From NCBI GenBank assembly GCA_958346165.1, contig CATVQO010000091.1, forward strand, positions 1 to 6,170: a stretch of 6,170 nucleotides of DNA, given 5' to 3'. The translations under genes and the position numbers were made by a program. This DNA is from an uncultured Collinsella sp. GTDB taxonomy: Bacteria; Actinomycetota; Coriobacteriia; Coriobacteriales; Coriobacteriaceae. The notes below the pieces were generated by a model. It was given only the letters and a program-made list of their open reading frames with translations, searched no databases and was not told the origin of the DNA. This document shows, one piece after another, positions 6,091 to 6,170 of the stretch (position 1 is its first letter; each line of letters begins with the position of its first letter).

Positions 6091-6123
6091 AAGGGGCACG
6101 TTTCAGCAACGTGCCCCTTTCTT
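6091..6123 (+). terminator. Intrinsic terminator downstream of the YtcJ-like gene
   Basis: A perfect 12-bp stem (AAGGGGCACGTT, 6091-6102, with 6108-6119) closes the 5-nt loop TCAGC and is followed by TTTCTT (6118-6123). It lies 84 nt after the stop codon, only 2 nt beyond the large inverted repeat. The A-rich start of the left arm could also allow termination from the opposite strand. Confidence 0.82.
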
Positions 6124-6170
6124 GTGCGCCCTACCCGCATCGCCATTTTGCTGCACTGACTTTTCTGAAT

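Noticed and set aside
6124..6170. Final 47 bases
   Set aside because: No open frame, hairpin or promoter of quality is visible. It is too short to say what follows.

Overview
The window is about 60% GC and densely coding, with strong Shine-Dalgarno sites and hairpin terminators. Its style suggests a high-GC Gram-positive. Short 'MFCxxCG' zinc-ribbon membrane proteins, a DUF2752 protein and two amidohydrolases would fit a gut Coriobacteriia member such as Collinsella. That placement is inferred from protein character and was not tested by any search.

Layout: (1) 48-1340 (+) encodes a zinc-ribbon, multi-pass membrane protein resembling DUF4013. It ends in a Pro/Ala-rich tail and is followed by a clear intrinsic terminator. 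(2) 1341-1534 is a 194-nt gap holding that terminator, two TGTT/AACA dyads, a small perfect hairpin and a strong RBS. (3) 1535-2143 (+) encodes a second zinc-ribbon membrane protein with a DUF4234-type duplicated core. Its last 8 nt overlap the proposed start of 2136-2636 (+), a small DUF2752-type membrane protein with a CPGCG motif. (4) A 14-bp GC-rich hairpin and a 12-bp palindrome separate this pair from the convergent gene at 2737-4200 (-), an M20-family metal-dependent amidohydrolase or carboxypeptidase with an unusual C-terminal tail. (5) A divergent intergenic region of about 170 nt leads to 4369-6006 (+), a YtcJ/NfdA-like amidohydrolase (amidohydrolase-3 family). (6) 6007-6170 is non-coding. 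It contains a 63-bp element with perfect 22-bp inverted arms, directly followed by a 12-bp-stem terminator.

The first three genes probably all act at the cytoplasmic membrane. Two share the same N-terminal module: a four-cysteine zinc ribbon followed by a Gln/Pro/Ala linker. The overlap of the second and third suggests co-translation. The two hydrolases are divergent, so they could share control, and both probably cleave amide bonds of small molecules, but their substrates cannot be read from sequence. No mobile-element gene, CRISPR array, tRNA or rRNA was seen. Most of the window looks like ordinary chromosomal backbone. The less explained items are the 6026-6088 inverted repeat, the leader hairpin at 1501-1517 and the zinc-ribbon membrane gene cluster.
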